Of a stretch of 7,302 nt of DNA, positions 5,969 through 7,302 are shown piece after piece. Both the position numbers and the translations under genes were made by a program. The notes below the pieces were generated by a model. It was not told the DNA's origin. It was given only the letters and a program-made list of their open reading frames with translations, and ran no database searches. The stretch's first letter is position 1, and every line of letters begins with the position of its first letter. The DNA is from Minisyncoccota bacterium (lineage in GTDB: Bacteria > Patescibacteriota > Minisyncoccia > UBA6257 > HR35). Where the stretch lies: positions 1 to 7,302 of the forward strand of contig JAPYXA010000023.1 of NCBI GenBank assembly GCA_028276075.1, read 5' to 3'.

Positions 5969-6967
5969 TTATATTCTCGCTTGAAAGTATAAAAAATACC
6001 CGTTCTCCTTCAACCTTCCAACATACCCCAAAGCAAAGGGCAAAAGTATGGCATTCCTGATTAGTTCAAGCATCATAAGTAAATAGGCTTTTCCCTTATT
6101 TGGACTAACTTCCGCAAGCTCCTCTACCGCATAAACTCTTGCCTTTCTTTCATTCCCAAGCACCATTCCCTTTAGCTTTATTTTAAGCTTCTCTATGTTT
6201 CCAAAAAACTTTTTTTCAAGGTATGGAAAAAGTTCTATGAAAGGGAAATCTAATTTATAAACTTCAATATCTTTAAACCCAGCAAGGTTCAAAGCTTTTT
6301 CAAGGAAGGACTTTGAAAACCTTAAAAAGTGATGAGGAGGATAGTCTCCATGAAAATACTTCCAATCTATCTCCACAAATAAACGCTCCCTATTTGGCAC
6401 GCTTCCAGCTATGTATCCTCCTTCCTTCAAAAGCCCTTTTACCATTTCCAGAAATTCCCTTGGTTTGTCCTGATGCTCTAAAACCTCAAAAAAGGTGATT
6501 ACATCAAACTTTAAGTTTTTCTCATTAGCATATTCATGAAACTCTTCCAAGCTCATGGCAAAAACGGTGTCAATACCAAGGTTACTTTTTACATTCTCTA
6601 CAGATTTTTTGTCAAAATCTATCCCCCATACTTCAAAGCCTTGTTCTTTAGCATGTCTTAAAAATCTTCCGTCTCCACAGCCTACATCCAAAAGCTTACC
6701 TCTCATATTGGAAGGAAAGTATTTAAAAAATGCTTTGTGGTATTCGCCAAGCCTTGTTCCTACAACTTCATGGAATGCAATACAGTATTCAACAACTTCA
6801 CTTTCATAAAACTCTGGAATAATCTTCAACGGCTCCCACCAATGGACTTCGCAGTTTAGACACTCATAGCGTTTATACTCTTGATTGTTATAAGGAGAAA
6901 CATAAGTTTCTTTGAAATTTCGTTCTTCAACCTCTGTGTAGCATATGGGACATTTAACCTTATTCAT
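5969..6967 (-). CDS. Class I SAM-dependent methyltransferase with N-terminal four-cysteine zinc ribbon
   Basis: This protein has 332 residues. The N-terminus has CPIC (6-9) and CLNC (36-39), a probable structural zinc ribbon. A class I methyltransferase fold follows: motif I LLDVGCGDGRFL (92-103) binds S-adenosylmethionine, GIDFD (115-119) carries the acidic residue for the ribose hydroxyls, and FFEVLEH (159-165) is the motif IV/post-IV region of the Methyltransf_23-type family. PNRERLF (191-197) and PPHHFLRFS (210-218) fit the same family. The last 90 residues form an extra C-terminal region with a hydrophobic patch near 295-315. In polysaccharide clusters such enzymes usually O- or N-methylate a sugar or cap the chain end; the target here is not visible. 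It starts 11 nt after the flippase stop and ends 5 nt before the HAD-UbiA gene, so it belongs to the same operon. No strong Shine-Dalgarno is visible. Confidence 0.88.
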   Translation of the reverse strand: MNKVKCPICYTEVEERNFKETYVSPYNNQEYKRYECLNCEVHWWEPLKIIPEFYESEVVEYCIAFHEVVGTRLGEYHKAFFKYFPSNMRGKLLDVGCGDGRFLRHAKEQGFEVWGIDFDKKSVENVKSNLGIDTVFAMSLEEFHEYANEKNLKFDVITFFEVLEHQDKPREFLEMVKGLLKEGGYIAGSVPNRERLFVEIDWKYFHGDYPPHHFLRFSKSFLEKALNLAGFKDIEVYKLDFPFIELFPYLEKKFFGNIEKLKIKLKGMVLGNERKARVYAVEELAEVSPNKGKAYLLMMLELIRNAILLPFALGYVGRLKENGYFLYFQARI

Positions 6968-6978
6968 GGTTTCTTATT

Positions 6979-7302
6979 TTAACTTACTTTTAGCTTTCGT
7001 GTCAAGATCCCGTAGGATACTCCGCAAAGAAAGGTATAAGCAACAAAAGTTCCCAAGCATATCCCAGCTATTCCAAGCTTATAAACCGCTACGAACAGGT
7101 AGTTAAAAAATCCGTTAATTAACATACCAATCAAAGCAATAAAGAAAACAGGCAAAAGCCAGTTTATGATTTGAAAGGCTCTATATAGAATTGTCCAAGC
7201 AAGGACTAAAAACAAAGAAATTGCATAGTATTTAGTAGCAGTTGCAGTTAGTTCCACATCAGTTAGTGTAAATTTTCCGTGTCCAAAGAGGAGTTTTACG
7301 GG
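6979..7302 (-). CDS. MurJ/MviN-like lipid-linked oligosaccharide flippase, C-terminal part
   Basis: The frame is open to the window edge, giving the last 107 residues of the protein. The entering sequence LLFGHGKFTLTDVELTA, then ILYRAFQ, matches the MurJ/MviN pattern (LFgrGaFt..d...Ta followed by lsRaFyA), and is followed by two or three hydrophobic spans (LLPVFFIALIGMLINGFF; YKLGIAGICLGTFVAY). These proteins are multi-span flippases of the MOP superfamily that move lipid-linked sugars across the inner membrane. Standard MurJ has two further helices after this point; here the chain ends right after RKLKVS. A 12-span, Wzx-like form dedicated to this cluster is therefore more likely than the housekeeping lipid II flippase. 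GTG at 7255-7257 is an internal codon, not the start. The gene is the most upstream seen here and is followed after 11 nt by the methyltransferase. Confidence 0.8.
   Translation of the reverse strand, partial: PVKLLFGHGKFTLTDVELTATATKYYAISLFLVLAWTILYRAFQIINWLLPVFFIALIGMLINGFFNYLFVAVYKLGIAGICLGTFVAYTFLCGVSYGILTRKLKVS

Noticed and set aside
6313..6809. Plus-strand open frames opposite the methyltransferase gene
   Set aside because: They mirror the coding strand of the methyltransferase and carry no motif of their own.
7255..7257. GTG as the start of a separate 92-residue membrane protein
   Set aside because: The frame is open to the window edge and the residues before it (LLFGHGKFTLTD) match the MurJ family, so this is an internal codon.

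Overview
The window is part of a surface-polysaccharide (O-antigen, capsule or exopolysaccharide) gene cluster from a bacterium of low to moderate GC content. All functional genes lie on the minus strand, so transcription runs from base 7302 towards base 1. The only plus-strand coding trace is a decayed transposase. Codon style (many AGG, AGA, ATA and Lys/Glu codons) and the look of the glycosyltransferases would suit a thermophilic lineage such as Aquificota, but this is a low-confidence impression and no marker gene settles the host.

In order of transcription: the 3' part of a MurJ/MviN-like flippase (7302-6979), a zinc-ribbon SAM methyltransferase (6967-5969), a fusion of a HAD phosphatase domain with a UbiA-like multi-membrane domain (5963-4524), two GT4-type glycosyltransferases (4527-3412 and 3332-2172), and the first 39 codons of a GT9 (heptosyltransferase-type) gene that is cut off by an insertion-sequence relic. 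Then come the relic itself (1794-2058, opposite strand), a clear sigma70-type promoter (1744-1772), manC (1704-346), a C-terminal remnant of another GT4 glycosyltransferase (374-192), and the start of a nucleotide-sugar dehydrogenase (195 to the window edge).

The genes fit together as sugar-nucleotide supply (ManC for GDP-mannose; the dehydrogenase for a UDP-HexNAc uronic acid), chain assembly (GT4 enzymes, formerly a GT9 enzyme), decoration (methyltransferase), an unidentified lipid-linked step (HAD-UbiA-like fusion) and export (flippase). The stretch from about 2060 to 5970 is visibly more AT-rich (sampled lines 25-28% GC) than both flanks (sampled lines 42-43% GC), which suggests that the GT/HAD-UbiA block was acquired separately.

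The locus shows repeated remodelling. An internally deleted IS with intact 13-bp terminal inverted repeats but no visible target duplication truncates a GT9 gene, and the manC/GT remnant junction looks like a second deletion scar. The most unusual protein is the HAD-UbiA-like fusion, whose membrane half lacks the expected aspartate-rich motifs. I saw no RNA gene, CRISPR array or replication origin.
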